Below, one piece after another: positions 26,066-37,805 of a stretch of DNA of 64,000 bases. Position 1 is the first letter of the stretch; each line of letters begins with the position of its first letter. The notes under the pieces were generated by a model. The model had not been told where the DNA came from. It made no database searches and was given only the letters and a program-made list of their open reading frames with translations. Source of the stretch: Panagrolaimus kolymaensis (taxonomy: Eukaryota > Nematoda > Chromadorea > Rhabditida > Panagrolaimidae); assembly GCA_028622995.1 (NCBI GenBank), contig JAJQJQ010000016.1, positions 1,674,001 through 1,738,000 on the forward strand, read 5' to 3'. Both the position numbers and the translations under genes were made by a program.

Positions 26066-27612
26066 ATGAGCGAAGAAGCAAGTAGCTCAAGTGAGCCTTT
26101 CCTCTCTGAGGATAAGCCGTCCACATCCAAAAAGCTATCTCCATCAAGTCCCAAACCTGCATCATCTGGAATTAGCGCAGTTATGGATTCAAGGTTTGCA
26201 TTTTTCCATTTGATTTAAAAATTTGTTTTATATTTTTTTCTTAAAAAGTTTTTTATTTTTATTTTAAGATCCTTTGAGACTTTTTAATTTAATGACAGGT
26301 TCTTACGATTTTTAAAAAGTTTAAGCTTATAAAAAAGCCTTAATTTTAAAATATTAATTTTTTCTCTTTATCATTGTAGAAATCCAGATGTATTAGAAGT
26401 TCTCGCTCGAGAAGCCGAAGATCTCAGAAGAAAGCTTGAATCAGAACGGCAAAAGCTCAATGATATTCCAAGTGAGATTAAACATTATTATTAAATAATT
26501 TAATTTTATTATTATTTAGTTCAACAAGCAGCCGAAAGGCTTGAACCTTTAAACACTTTAAATATAAAACAACGACGAATTTTGAAAGGTCATGCCAGCA
26601 AAGTATTATGCATGGATTGGTCTCTTGATAAAAGGCACATTGTTAGTTCATCGCAGGATGGAAAGGTTATTGTATGGGATGGTTTTACTACAAATAAGGA
26701 ACATGCATTAACAATGCCAACAACATGGGTGATGGCATGCGCTTATGCTCCATCGGGACAAATGATAGCTTGTGGAGGTTTAGATAATAAATGTTCCGTA
26801 GTTCCACTCTCATTTGAAGAAGACATTCTTCAAAAGAAACGCTCAGTTGCGACACATACTTCATACATGTCTTGTTGCACTTTCATTCGTTCCGACAACC
26901 TCCTTCTTACGGGTTCTGGTGATTCAACATGTGCTATTTGGGATGTTGAATCAGGAACCATGATTCAAAATTTTCATGGTCACACCGGTGATGTCTTTGC
27001 TTTGGACATTCCTAAATGCGATACAGGAAATATTTTTATTTCTGCTGGTGCTGATCGTAGTGCACTAGTTTGGGTAAGATTATATCTTATTCTGTAAAAA
27101 GTTGAAAAATCAAAAGTTGTAGGATATTCGAACTGGCCAATGCGTTCAAAGCTTTGAAGGACATGATGCAGATATCAACAGCGTGAGATTTCATCCAAAT
27201 GGTGACGCTTTTGCTACAGGGAGTGATGATGCAACTTGTCGACTCTTTGATCTTCGTGCTGATCGACAAGTTTGTGTTTATGAAAAAGAATCCATTCTTT
27301 TCCCGGTCAATGGAGTTGACTTTTCCGTTAGCGGTAAGTACTTTTTTTAACGGACCTGGTATATCCAAGAATATGGGATTTTTTAGGTCGCATATTATTT
27401 GCTGGTTATGGCGATTATCGAGTTGGAGTTTGGGATACTCTTAAATGTATTCGCCAAACCATCCTTTATGGCCACGAAAATAGAATATCATGCTTACGAA
27501 CATCCCCGGATGGCACAGCAATTTGTACGGCATCATGGGATTGTACAATTAGAGTAAGTTTTTTCCTTCCCGTCGATTTTCATAATGGAGGTCTTTTCAG
27601 ATTTGGGCTTGA
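26066..27612 (+). CDS. gpb-2: G protein beta-5 subunit (WD40 propeller)
   Basis: G-beta-5 pairs with R7-family RGS proteins rather than G-gamma and restrains G-o/G-q signalling in neurons. Exons join to about 390 residues. A Ser-rich N-terminal extension (from ATG 26066) and an alpha-helix ([21 protein letters not shown]) come first. Then come seven WD repeats, including [76 protein letters not shown] and [10 protein letters not shown]. The last codons, IWA and stop, sit in a 12-nt terminal exon (27601-27612). The N-terminal part resembles the beta-5 long form. The frame is open upstream of ATG 26066, so an upstream coding exon cannot be ruled out. Canonical G-beta is less likely, because beta-5 blocks such as [12 protein letters not shown] are present. 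Confidence 0.93.
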
Positions 27613-28624
27613 TCTCACTCCTTTGCGCAATGGTTTTTAATGTTTATTCTTTATCGATTTCTGTCATTATATATCAGACAGAATCATTAATTTAAAAAAG
27701 AAAATATTATTAATTTTAGAATAGTTATAATTGTTTTTTTAGAACCAAAACTTAGTCGTAAGCCCAAAGCCTTGGGTTCTGTGAGGTTATGAAATTGCTT
27801 TTGTTTTTCTAAGTTTTTACTTTTAAATTTAAAAAATTAAATTTGATTCAAATTTGAATCCGTTGTAACTTTCCACATCTTTACCTTCATGTGATCATTG
27901 GACAATAATAAATTATTATTATTTTTATTGACAAACAAAACTTCCTTGACCATTATTTGGAAAGAAATCATTAATATTTTTTTTGAAAATTTAAACAAAA
28001 TAAAAATTCCATGGAAACAAAAAAAACTTGTGAAATCTTTGTTCGAAAAAATTAATGTACAAAAAAATAAGTATAAAAGCTGCAAACAATTTTTGCTGAT
28101 AAGTAAACTAAAGTGAATGACTGATGATGGATGGGAGTCCTTTGCAAGCTTTTCAGGAATTATTTTAGATAGCTTGATTTTTTAATTATTGATTTTAACT
28201 CTAGTTATATTTTAAAACTTGGTGAGGTATTGGAAAAAATATCGTAACCATAATGGTCGTCTCAATTTCACGTGCATTCAACATGTATGTAGTAAAGCTT
28301 TTTTCCTCCTTTCCATTATATATTAACCCATCTGCGGGGTTATTACGGCGATGCAACATTTTTTTTTGTTGAAAAGGCACTCCCGATTTGTATTCGCGGA
28401 TGAAAAAGTCTCAAATGCGTAATCATCTGCCTTTTTTTGCGGGGAAGCAAAAACAAATTTCAACGACACCTCTATTTTCGGAAGGGAAAAATGATGAGTG
28501 TCGACGGCGGCAGAGGACCATTTGCACGAAAAATGTTCTTACATTTGATTTGACCGATGTTTGCTCTCGAATGAACAAAAAAAAATGGTTGAAAGGTGCA
28601 ATAGCACCCGCCCTCTTCTCATTC
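27613..28624. other. Intergenic region
   Basis: No gene is visible. Open frames on both strands at 27837-28116 are AT-biased shadows, and 28388-28765 runs into the hAT-type element. Confidence 0.45.
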
Positions 28625-28632
28625 CTCTGTAT

Positions 28633-28835
28633 TAGGGTTGTCAAAAAAGATTTCCCGATTTTTCCTGGGAAATTTCCCGCTACAAACCCTTACAAAGTTT
28701 CACAAAGTCTAACAAAGTTCTACAAAAGTTGCTATAACTTTGTTAAACTTTGTAAGACTTTGTGAAGGTTTGTAGCGGGAAATTTCCCGGGAAATTTCCC
28801 CATTTTCCCATTTCCCGGGAAATTCGACAACCCTA
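28633..28835. mobile_element. hAT-type MITE, 203 bp, with 8-bp target-site duplication
   Basis: The element begins TAGGGTTGTC and ends with the inverted GACAACCCTA. The 8-bp CTCTGTAT is repeated directly on both sides (28625-28632, 28836-28843). An 8-bp duplication with a T/CAGGGTTG end is typical of hAT transposons. The interior holds several GGGAAATTTCCC palindromes and mirrored ACAAAGT-rich arms, so the whole element can fold. No coding capacity is present. Confidence 0.88.
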
Positions 28836-28843
28836 CTCTGTAT

Positions 28844-29132
28844 ATGCATTTTGTACTAGGCTTCTATGTAATAATAGTTTCTTTCTTTTTTTACCAAATT
28901 TTTGAAGATACTTTTAACTTCCTTGTTTAATCCTTTATTTCATTAAAATAGTAAGGTGGAGTCAGAATTTTTGCTATAATTTTAAAAGAGAGAGAATCGT
29001 GTTTTTTTTTCAATTTTTTTAAATCTTGAAATATTTTTGAGATTCTTTTTAATAAACTTTTATTCTTGAAATAATTTATGATCTTTCAATTCACTTATTT
29101 CATTTTGCAGTATAACAACCACCATCAACGCA
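28844..29132. other. Upstream region of the F-box-like gene
   Basis: AT-rich DNA. A TTTTGCAG at 29103-29110, close to the ATG at 29133, could be a trans-splice or 5' UTR acceptor. Confidence 0.35.
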
Positions 29133-30436
29133 ATGTCGCTTTGTGACCTTCCGGAAGAACTTCTTTCCGATATTTGCACACATCTTCCAAACGTTGATGA
29201 TGTTTTAACTTTGCAATCGGCTCATCCCATTCTCACAAGAAAAATAAATCGAATATTTTGGAGAATTCCAAAATGCCTTTTCTTGAGTGCAGATGAAAGC
29301 AACGGACCTCATTTACTCATTGGTAAAACAAAACAAATGAAATTTAAAAAACCAAACTCGTTGCTACGACTTCAGGCAGTTTTAAGAAAATCACACAACC
29401 TTAAAGAACTTGTTATTGGTGATTGTGGAAATTATTTTACTGAAGATGAAATTCTTCAAACACTTTATTTTCTTCAAGATAATAATGGTAAACTTAAAAC
29501 TTGCTTTAAAATAAAATATGATTTACGCAATTTTTTCAGACATCATTCAACTACAAAATATTGTTGCATATTATCAAAACCCTGAAAGCCTTTGTCAACG
29601 AAATAATCAAGAATGGCCATCGAAAAAAACTCATAATGTGAGTCCCCTTATTTTTCTTATCAATGTCTTCATTGTTTTATTTTTTTGTTTTTGTTTCAGC
29701 AATTATGCGAGCTTGTAAAATGCAGTGGAAAATCTTTACTCGCTCTTTCCATTGGACTCAATAATAGCGATGAATTTGTTTCCATTATGAAGAATTCCAT
29801 TCACGATACTAAAATTCAAATTCAATATTGTCACGAATCAACATGGAATAGTCGATTATCAGTTTTTTATCCAATTCTAAGCAAATTTGCTGCAGCATGT
29901 CGCCCTCCAACAAAATCATTAGATATTCGAATGAAAATGTCTCCAAGTTTAGCTAATATCATATTGGATCATTGCGTTCAAGCATGTGTTCCTGCACATT
30001 CAACCAGTCGACTCGAAAATATTGTTGTTCGATTTACGGCGATGACTGAAAAAGCTAATGCAAAAGAGAAAGAATTTAATAATTTTGTTAATACCAGAAA
30101 TCTTAAATCTTTAATATGGTTTTTTGATGTTAGCGTAAGTTGTTTTTTTTTTTCTACGACAAATTTAATTTACGGCTAAATCGGACGTTTTTGATTTGCA
30201 TAAAAAAATTTAAGCTTTACCGTCTTTAAACTAATAATAGCTGTAGCCTCTGAGTTATACTCTTATAAAGTTTCTTTTTTTAGTTGTCAGAAGACAAAGT
30301 TGAAACACTTTGTTGTCCAGTGGGTGATTGCCCATATGACATTTTTGTGCAAACTCCAGAAATGAAAAAGATTTATCCTGGAATTATTCCTACTCTAAAA
30401 TTCACTTCACCCAAATTACTTCGATGCATTTCATAG
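29133..30436 (+). CDS. F-box-like protein
   Basis: Four or five exons join in frame. The N-terminus (LCDLPEELLSDICTHLPN, then VDDVLTLQSAHPILTRKINR) has the pattern of an F-box, LPxEll..I...L. F-boxes bind Skp1 and bring substrates to SCF ubiquitin ligases. The remaining 300 or so residues contain weakly leucine-rich stretches (LKELVIGDCGN, GKSLLALSIGLNN, KSLDIRMKMS) that could be irregular LRRs, and no other domain I can name. The C-terminus is SPKLLRCIS with stop TAG at 30434-30436. Nematodes have large, fast-evolving F-box families, which would fit. A Cys-loop channel gene starts only 217 bp downstream on the same strand. Confidence 0.7.
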
Positions 30437-30652
30437 ATGAAATTTTAATCTTATTCGATAATGATCTCATTTATTTTATTTTTCTTTGCTTGTAAACATT
30501 GTAAATATTTTTTCTGCTCTCTTCGATGTACATTTAAATAAAAAGGCGGTTCTCTCTCCCCGGTGTTAAAAAAATTATGCGTCCATTCAAAAATTTATGC
30601 AAAAAGAAAAAAATAACAACTTACAACTTTTAAATTTTGAAAAAAAAAGTCG

Positions 30653-32607
30653 ATGTCAAAAATGGCGTTTTTTGTGATGTCTTTATTTTTTTTCTTAACT
30701 TTATTTTGGTTTAAAAGAGTTGAAAGTATTGAAAATCATAATTGTGAGAAGGGATACGCTATGACTCCTCAAGCTATTATAGATGTAATTATGGCAAATT
30801 ATAGTAGGCGAGTGAAAACAATGCATTTAAATTAAACCATTGACGTAAGTATTTTTAGAAGTCAAAGCCCTGAAAAACCTGTAACAACACATGTTGAAGT
30901 CACAATTCAAGATGTAATTGAATTATCAGTTTTGAGTAATAGTGTTACTGTGGATTTTTGGTTTAGGTAAATAAGTTATAATTATTAGTATGTAATTTAA
31001 ATAAAAATTACAGTGCTATATGGCATGACGCAAGATTAGATTTTCGACATCTTGATCCTTGCCGCCATAATTTATCTTTCGATGATAACTTTGAAAAACT
31101 TTTATGGTCACCGAATGTTTGCCTTGTCAACTCTAAAAATAGTATCATTCATGCATCGCCTCGAGCAAATGTTTTGCTCATGGTATTAAGCAATGGAACT
31201 GTTTGGCTTAATTATAGGGTTTTCATTTTATTTAAAATTTTCTATGAAGAAATATTTGGACTTTTAGATTCGAGCTGAAGCTCCATGCGAAATGGATCTT
31301 TCGCTATTTCCAATCGATAGACCAAAATGTCAGCTTGTTTTTGAAAGTTACTCATTTAATACTGCCACGGTCGTCATTAATTGGCTCTCTACACCTGTTA
31401 CTTTACCAAATTATACTTTATCCGCAACTGAATATTATCTTTCCGGTGTTGAAACTTATCGTCATACTGAGGTTTTGTAATGAGTTTAACGAAATAAAAT
31501 TACAAGGAAAAATTTAGGATTACAAAGCCGGTGAATGGTACAGGTTGACAGCGGAATTTAGCTTTGAACGCCGTTACGGATTTTACATTTTACAAATGTA
31601 TCTTCCATGTTATACTTGCGTGATATTATCCATGCTTGGATTTTGTATTGATGTTAAAGCTCTTCCCGCACGCATTATTCTTTTAGTGAATTCCTTAATG
31701 ACAGCAACATACCAATTTGGTTCAATTATTAGTTCATTGCCTCCTGTAAGCTATATCAAAGGTAAATAATAATTTCATTTTTAAATTGTTAAAAAATAAA
31801 AATGTTTTTATGCATCGATATCTGGATCTTTACGTCCACTGCTTTCATATTTGCTTGCGTAATCGAGCTTGCAGTTATTGCATTTCAGGTGACGTTTTAT
31901 TTTTAAACTTTAAACTTCAACTCCAAAAAATAAACAATCAAGGCACAGTAGGAGGGGAGACAAAACATGTAGCACATAATTGCTTTCATGAGTTCGTCTC
32001 TGCAAAAGAAAAAATCCTTCATTCATTCATGACTTGTTTTTTTGCTAAAAGTTTTGCATCAAAAATATTGCTGAACTTTGCAAAACTTTGCACCTTCAAA
32101 AACAAGATTTTTTTATAATAAACAAAAAGCTTTACGCGGTGTATAATGGTGACTATCTCCAAAGATGATAATACTACAAAGTAAATTTCTGATAATAATA
32201 AAGAAAAATATTTTACAGGACAAAAAACTTATGTTAAAAACGCAAGAAATCAAAGAACGAATTGCAAAATCCATTTTGGAACAAAATAATGAACATAAAT
32301 TCTCCACAGGGGTCAGTAAACTTTGTTCACTTTTTCCCATTAATTATTGTTGTTGTTTATGCAGACTTTTCATGGTTCATGTACCGATGTATTTCCATTG
32401 CAAAATGATCAAGCTTATCAAGCAAAAATGATAAAACAATTGACAACAAATTTTATTGATTGGGGTTCAAGAGTTGATAAAGCTTGTAGTATTTTATTTC
32501 CATTGGTAAGAAAGAAGAAAATGGTTTAATAAAAGTTTAAAAAAAAAGAGTTTTAGGCTTTCATTGGATTTAATGTTGCTTATTGGAGTTATTATCTTTC
32601 CATTTGA
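30653..32607 (+). CDS. Cys-loop ligand-gated ion channel subunit, PAR-motif (anion type)
   Basis: All hallmarks of a pentameric receptor subunit are visible. There is a signal peptide (AFFVMSLFFFLTLFWF) and an extracellular domain with IWHDARLDF. The Cys-loop is CEMDLSLFPIDRPKC. M1 is YLPCYTCVILSMLGF, M2 begins PARIILLVNSLMTATYQFGS after the PAR anion-selectivity motif, M3 is IFTSTAFIFACVIELAVIAFQ, and M4 is FIGFNVAYWSYYLSI. The stop is TGA at 32605-32607. The M3-M4 loop is short. PAR suggests a chloride channel, and the ligand is unknown. Two introns are odd. The first (30808-30858) needs a GC donor (AG, then gcgagt). The M2-M3 intron (from 31762) has TTTTTAT instead of TTTTTAG before exon base 31812. 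If neither can be spliced the gene would be broken. Confidence 0.87.
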
Positions 32608-33204
32608 GTGAGAATATTTCACTATTAATCGGATTGATGAAATACGCCCGTACTCGATTTAAAAGATGTATAATTTATTTAATTTTTTTAATACAAATAA
32701 TTTTGATGAAGCAATAATATTGTAAAAATAAAATTTTTTGAGTTCCATAGAAAAAAATATGCCCATTCTTTAATCAACATCAAAAGAAATTTACTAATCC
32801 AAAAAACACTGCTTGTGATGGAATTTAGTGGAAGGAAAACAAACATTCTATGCTCCTAGAATCCTCGTACTTTTGCCCAGCTTTTTTTATTTATGGAAGA
32901 AAATACTAACGAGAAGTGAATAAAAAAAAGTGTCCATCAAGCAGCTGACAATTGATAAACGGATTAGCTCATGTTTCTCTCCATTTTTCCCTTCTTCCTG
33001 GAGCTCCACCCTTATCATTTCTTTCCTCATTCTCTTTATACAACAACTACCTGCTGCGATGACAATTGCTGATCTAAGCTTTCGAGAAGGGACTGACTGT
33101 ACGAAAACTATCTGCAAAAATTGGAAAATTCTTTCTTCCTTCTGGTCAATGAAAATTGACTTTCATTTTATTTTTCAAACATTTTAAATTCCTTTAAAAA
33201 AATT
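32608..33204. other. Intergenic region
   Basis: 3' region of the channel gene and upstream region of the SLC17 gene. Open frames on both strands at 32887-33187 have no recognisable domain. Confidence 0.45.
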
Positions 33205-35418
33205 ATGACTTGCGACAAGAACCAATGTAAAAAGGACCATAATGGTAATTCAGCTCCATGTGGTTTGTTTGTTTTTAAATTTTCTTCAATAAACTACGTC
33301 TTTTTGGAATTTTTGGACATTCCATTCAGACAATTTAAAAATAAAAGTTTGGGATTTAGGAAGAATTTAATTCACGTTCTTCGTTGATTTTATCATTGAC
33401 TTTCAGATTTATGGTCTCGCCATACCATTCGTTTGCAAATAGCTTTCCTGTTATCTGCAGCTATGACCATTTGCGGTCTTTTAAGAGGCCATTTAGGCAT
33501 GGCTCTTGTTTGTATGATGCGAATGTTTGTATTTAATTTTTTTGTCATCATTAAAAGTCTTTTTTTAGAGATAAAAATGCCTCCCATTACGTTCCAGATG
33601 ATTCATATACTGTAAGCTTCATCGAATTATTGAACAATTTGAAATTCTCCTTTTAGTCATCCCTTCAAGTTGATTGGACGCTACGAGATGTTGGAACAAT
33701 ACACACATCATTTTATATTGGAACATTTCTTAGTGTTTTAATTGCACATAATTTAGCACAAAAGATTGGTGCTAAAGCAACAATTACTGGTGGAGTTATA
33801 ATAAATATTATTTCAACTTGGTGCTTTCCAACCGTAGTTTATTTTCTTCCAAATTATTATTACACTGCAGCCCTTCGATTTGTCATGGGGTTAGGTCAAG
33901 GTGTATTCATTCCATGTGCTTCACTTTTAATTGCTAAATGGTTTCCAATGCATGAAAAATCAACTGCAATGGCAATATTTTCAACTGGAAATCAAGTGGG
34001 ATTGTCTTTAGCTATGTTTGCTACAGCAGAATTGTGTAAAGTCAGATATTTGGATGGTTGGCCAACGAGTTTCTTTCTTTATGGACTCATTGGAGCTGTA
34101 TTTATTGGAATTTGGCTTCCAAATGTTAAAAACAAGCCGAGAGCTTCGCGATGGATTAGTACAGCTGAATTGATGCACATCGAGGAATCAGAACAGAGAC
34201 TTCGAGCCATGTCTATAAATTTAAAAGTTCCATATAAAATTGTAAGCACCTTTAAAAAAATTTGGGGTTGAAAATTGATGAATTTTAAGCTTTTTTGCTC
34301 GCCAGTTATTATTGCAATTTGTTTGAGTTCATTTTGTCAATCTTTTGTTATGGTTTGCATGATTTCATATTTACCTGAATATTATAGATCCGTTTTAAAA
34401 CTTGGGATTTCTGCTGTAAGCACTTTTTAAAATTTGATTTAACAGCAAAAGGATTTTATGAATGAATAACCATGGCTAAATTTTTTTAATTTTAGAACGG
34501 TCAGTTATCTGCTATTCCATTTTTAATTCAAATGTTTAGCAAAATGGGTTTTGCATTTGCTGCAGATCGATTAAAAATGGCAGGATTTGGAATAAATTTT
34601 GTAACAAAAGTTTGTAATAGCATAGGTATTTTATTTTCGTATTATTATTTGTTTTTTTTTTTGTTTCCATCGTCAACTAAATCCAAAAAAAAATCTTTTT
34701 TTCTTATCAAAAAAAGAAGATTAAAAGTTTTTTATATCTTCTTTTTATTTTAGCTTCATTCGGGTGTGCTTTTTGTTTAATTCTTATTTGTTTCACCCAT
34801 AATGGAACAATCATTATGATGCTTTTATGTATGGGATTAACATTAACATCAGCATTTGTGCCCGGATATAATACAAGTATTGTAAGCGTTGCACCGTCTT
34901 ATACTGCCGTCATTTCAGCGTATGCGCAGGTTTACGCTCAAATTGCATCAGTTTGTTCACCTTTAATGGTTGGATTAATCACTCAACATGTAAGTATGAT
35001 ATTTTTCAATCAAGTCGAAATAATGATGGTTGCGTTTTAGTCAAGTGTGCATGAATGGAGGCTTGTCTTTCTCATCATTGCAATTACATGCGTGATTACG
35101 GGGATCGCCTTCCAAATGTTTGGAAGTGCAACAGTTCAACCATGGGCTATCCCACATTATCAAGCAAAAATGAATGCTTCAACATTTACTGTGCACATGG
35201 CTGCTTCTGAACTTTCATTAAATATTGCACCTACATTAACGACTTTGCAACACTTTGATGACGAAGATCCTGATGCAACTCCTCGAACTTCTCTTCTTGG
35301 AGTTCCTCAACGTGTTCCACGTCGAAACTCCCCAAGGGTATCTATAATGGAAGATGATGGAGAGATCGTTCATCCAGGCGACGAACAACAGCCTGTGCTC
35401 AAAAAAATATCTGAATAA
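33205..35418 (+). CDS. SLC17-family organic anion/sodium-phosphate symporter (MFS)
   Basis: This is a twelve-helix major-facilitator protein of the SLC17 group (sialin, VGLUT and phosphate transporter relatives). The start MTCDKNQCKK is followed by a cytoplasmic segment and RHTIRLQIAFLLSAAMTICGLLRGHLGMALVCM, the family first helix. Other blocks are VDWTLRDVGTIHTSFYIG, ALRFVMGLGQGVFIPCASLLIAKWFP, EKSTAMAIFSTGNQVGLSL, PVIIAICLSSFCQSF, GYNTSIVSVAPSYTAVISA and WRLVFLIIAITCVITGIAFQMFGSA. About eight exons. The hydrophilic C-terminal tail (roughly 90 residues, ending PVLKKISE) is Pro- and Arg-rich and probably cytoplasmic. The substrate cannot be told from sequence alone; nematodes have many SLC17 paralogues. 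Confidence 0.88.
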
Positions 35419-35688
35419 AAATTGTTTTGATCTCAAAAAATACATATTATTTTTCTGTTTTTATAGTAGAGTTAACAATGAAAGAGGCAAATTGTAATAA
35501 CTGTACTGAAAGTTATTAGAAGGAAAAATGCTTTTTAAAATTCGCATTTAATTTTCTTCTTCCACGGTTATCTCTCCCATTTGATTTTAAATTGCCTTGA
35601 ATTTGCATAAATAAATAATTTTGACGTTTTTTATAATTCGTTCCAATGCAAGATTTTCTTAATTTTAATTTGACTAATTGCTTGAAAA

Positions 35689-36963
35689 ATGGAAGAAGTA
35701 TTGTGGCCGTCCCTCGACAAGAATTTCATCGAAGAATATTCAACTTTTTTTACAAGTGACATTCAAATTATAATTCTGATTTTGGTTGGAATATTGTTTC
35801 TAATGGTTTTTTGTATTTATGGTCTGATACCAGTTTTTGATTTATCAACAAAATATGCTTCTCCAACTCAATATTCAATTCATTTTGATCCAAAAGGTTT
35901 TAGTAACAATGAATTGAGGCTATACAATATTAAATCGGTGGATGGTGGATGCAAGCTAAAAGAAATTAATTCGTCTTCAAAGGGCCATGTTCGTATATCA
36001 ACTGCTGAAAAACTTTTTGATCCACCTGCTGCTAATGATTTGAGAATAGTTGAATTATTACAACCATGGAATGAAGGAATACCACTTGCTCCAGGATTTC
36101 TTATTATTGAATGCGCTGATTTTATCGATGATTCTCAAATGAGACATGAACCTGCTGAAGTTTTACCTGGCAATAATGAAGAATCTATTGTTATTCCATC
36201 ACTTTTACAAGTAAGTTTTTTCGTTATTATTTTAAGTTGAATCGCTTTAGTATTTCCTAAAGGCAAACTAAAAACATTTAAAAATACGTGCGTTGCAAAA
36301 GTTTCATCCTTCAAGGACAAATAAGTTTATGTCGTAATAAAACTAATTAATGTTTTTTTTTTTTGCAGCATAGGGAAGAAAAGGGAAAACAATCGCCAAT
36401 TGATAACAAGGCCACAAATCCTTCAGACAATGATAAAACAAACAAAAGTCGAAAAGTTCTACATGCAATACCACCAATCAAATCAAAATCAAAAAGCTAC
36501 AAAGAAGTAATTGACAATAACTACCGCAAAAAACATAAAGGAGGATCAAACAATAATCCAAAGGTTTGAATTTTACGTTTAATTTAAAAATTCACATGAT
36601 AATTTTAAGTTAAAGAAGATGAGAAGCAAAGAACCCGATGTTATATCACCATCTCAACAACCTCAAAAGATCAAAAACAAGGAACTTGATGTAATACCAC
36701 CACCATCACCAACACCATCACAACCATCTCAAAAGATGAAGAGTAACGAAGCTATTGTAATATTACCATTATCTCAACCGCCACCATCTCAAGTAACTCA
36801 ACCAACACAAGCATCATCTATACGTGGAACTCCGCCAACAATAATTGCTTCAACGCGTGCTACTGGTGATATATCTTTGGTAAAAGATTTGCCTCCTGCT
36901 AATGTAAAACCTCAATCAATAAAAGCAACAAAAGATTCAATAAAATCTTATAGCTTAAAATAA
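35689..36963 (+). CDS. Unrecognised single-pass membrane protein with Pro/Lys-rich repeat tail
   Basis: I do not recognise this gene. Three exons join. Near the N-terminus is one hydrophobic helix (IQIIILILVGILFLMVFCIYG) without a cleavable signal, so it is probably anchored there. A folded-looking segment follows (YSIHFDPKGFSNNELRLYN, RISTAEKLFDPPAAND, LAPGFLIIECADF). Exons 2 and 3 encode a disordered Lys/Ser/Pro tail. It has three imperfect copies of a K-x-x-E-x-x-V-I-x-P-x-S-Q-P unit, starting at about 36620, 36670 and 36740. The stop is TAA at 36961-36963. It sits 271 bp after the SLC17 gene on the same strand. Intron borders and open frame support a real gene, and the tail looks fast-evolving. 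Confidence 0.62.
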
Positions 36964-37805
36964 ATATTTGTTACAATTTTTACCATTGTTATTTGAGCAT
37001 TTATATGTGTATGTATAAATAATTATAATAATTAAATTTTGAAATCATACTCGTAATTAATTAAATCAACATTAGCTATCGAATGCAAACAATACTTTCA
37101 ATATTCTGAGTCAGCAAACTACAACTTTATTAACTTTTTGTTAAACTCTCTATGAATGAATCATCGATTATTACACTATATTTAATATGAATTTTTACCA
37201 ATTTTAACACCGCAGACGTTCTTTATTCAATGAAAACGAAACTTTAAAATAGATATTTTTATCAAATTTTTTTAAAACGTAATTTGAAAAAAAGCATTAG
37301 CATTAGTAGTTTAAAATTTAAAAAAAGCTACAGAACTTTGCAATAATAAAAAACCCTTCCAAAAACTTGGTTATTAAACCCTAGATGATCGGTCGGTAAA
37401 ATAAATAGCCTTGTGCTAATTTGTTTATTTTTTTGTTGTTTTAAAAATTCTTAAAATAAAATAAAAAACAAATAGTATAATGAACAAAAAATCTAAAAAT
37501 ATAATCACAAAATTCTTCAATTTCCGTTGCAGAGAAAATAAATGTATGTATTTTATAGTTTAGGTAAAACGTGAGAAAAATTAATACATTTTTTTGGGGT
37601 TTGTCTGCTTTTGGTTGAAAAAAAAGAAGACATATTATCGGAAAGGAAAAAAGATGAGGAGGATGGCTGGCTGGCTGATAATGAAGTGATGATGATTGAC
37701 AGTGAAGAAATAAACTTGAAAAAATGTTTTGGTTTGTTTGTATTTATTTTGGAAACTTTTAAAAAGGGTTATTTATTATTTATTTCCCAACATTTAATCA
37801 GAAAA
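36964..37805. other. Intergenic region upstream of the P450 gene
   Basis: No gene is seen. A CTGGCTGGCTG patch lies near 37665. The frame of the P450 first exon stays open upstream to about 37611 without an earlier ATG that I favour. Confidence 0.45.

Noticed and set aside
31890..32215. Longer intron of the Cys-loop gene considered as a transposon insertion
   Set aside because: Some repeated TTTGCA/CAAAACTTTG motifs, but no terminal inverted repeat or target duplication could be found.
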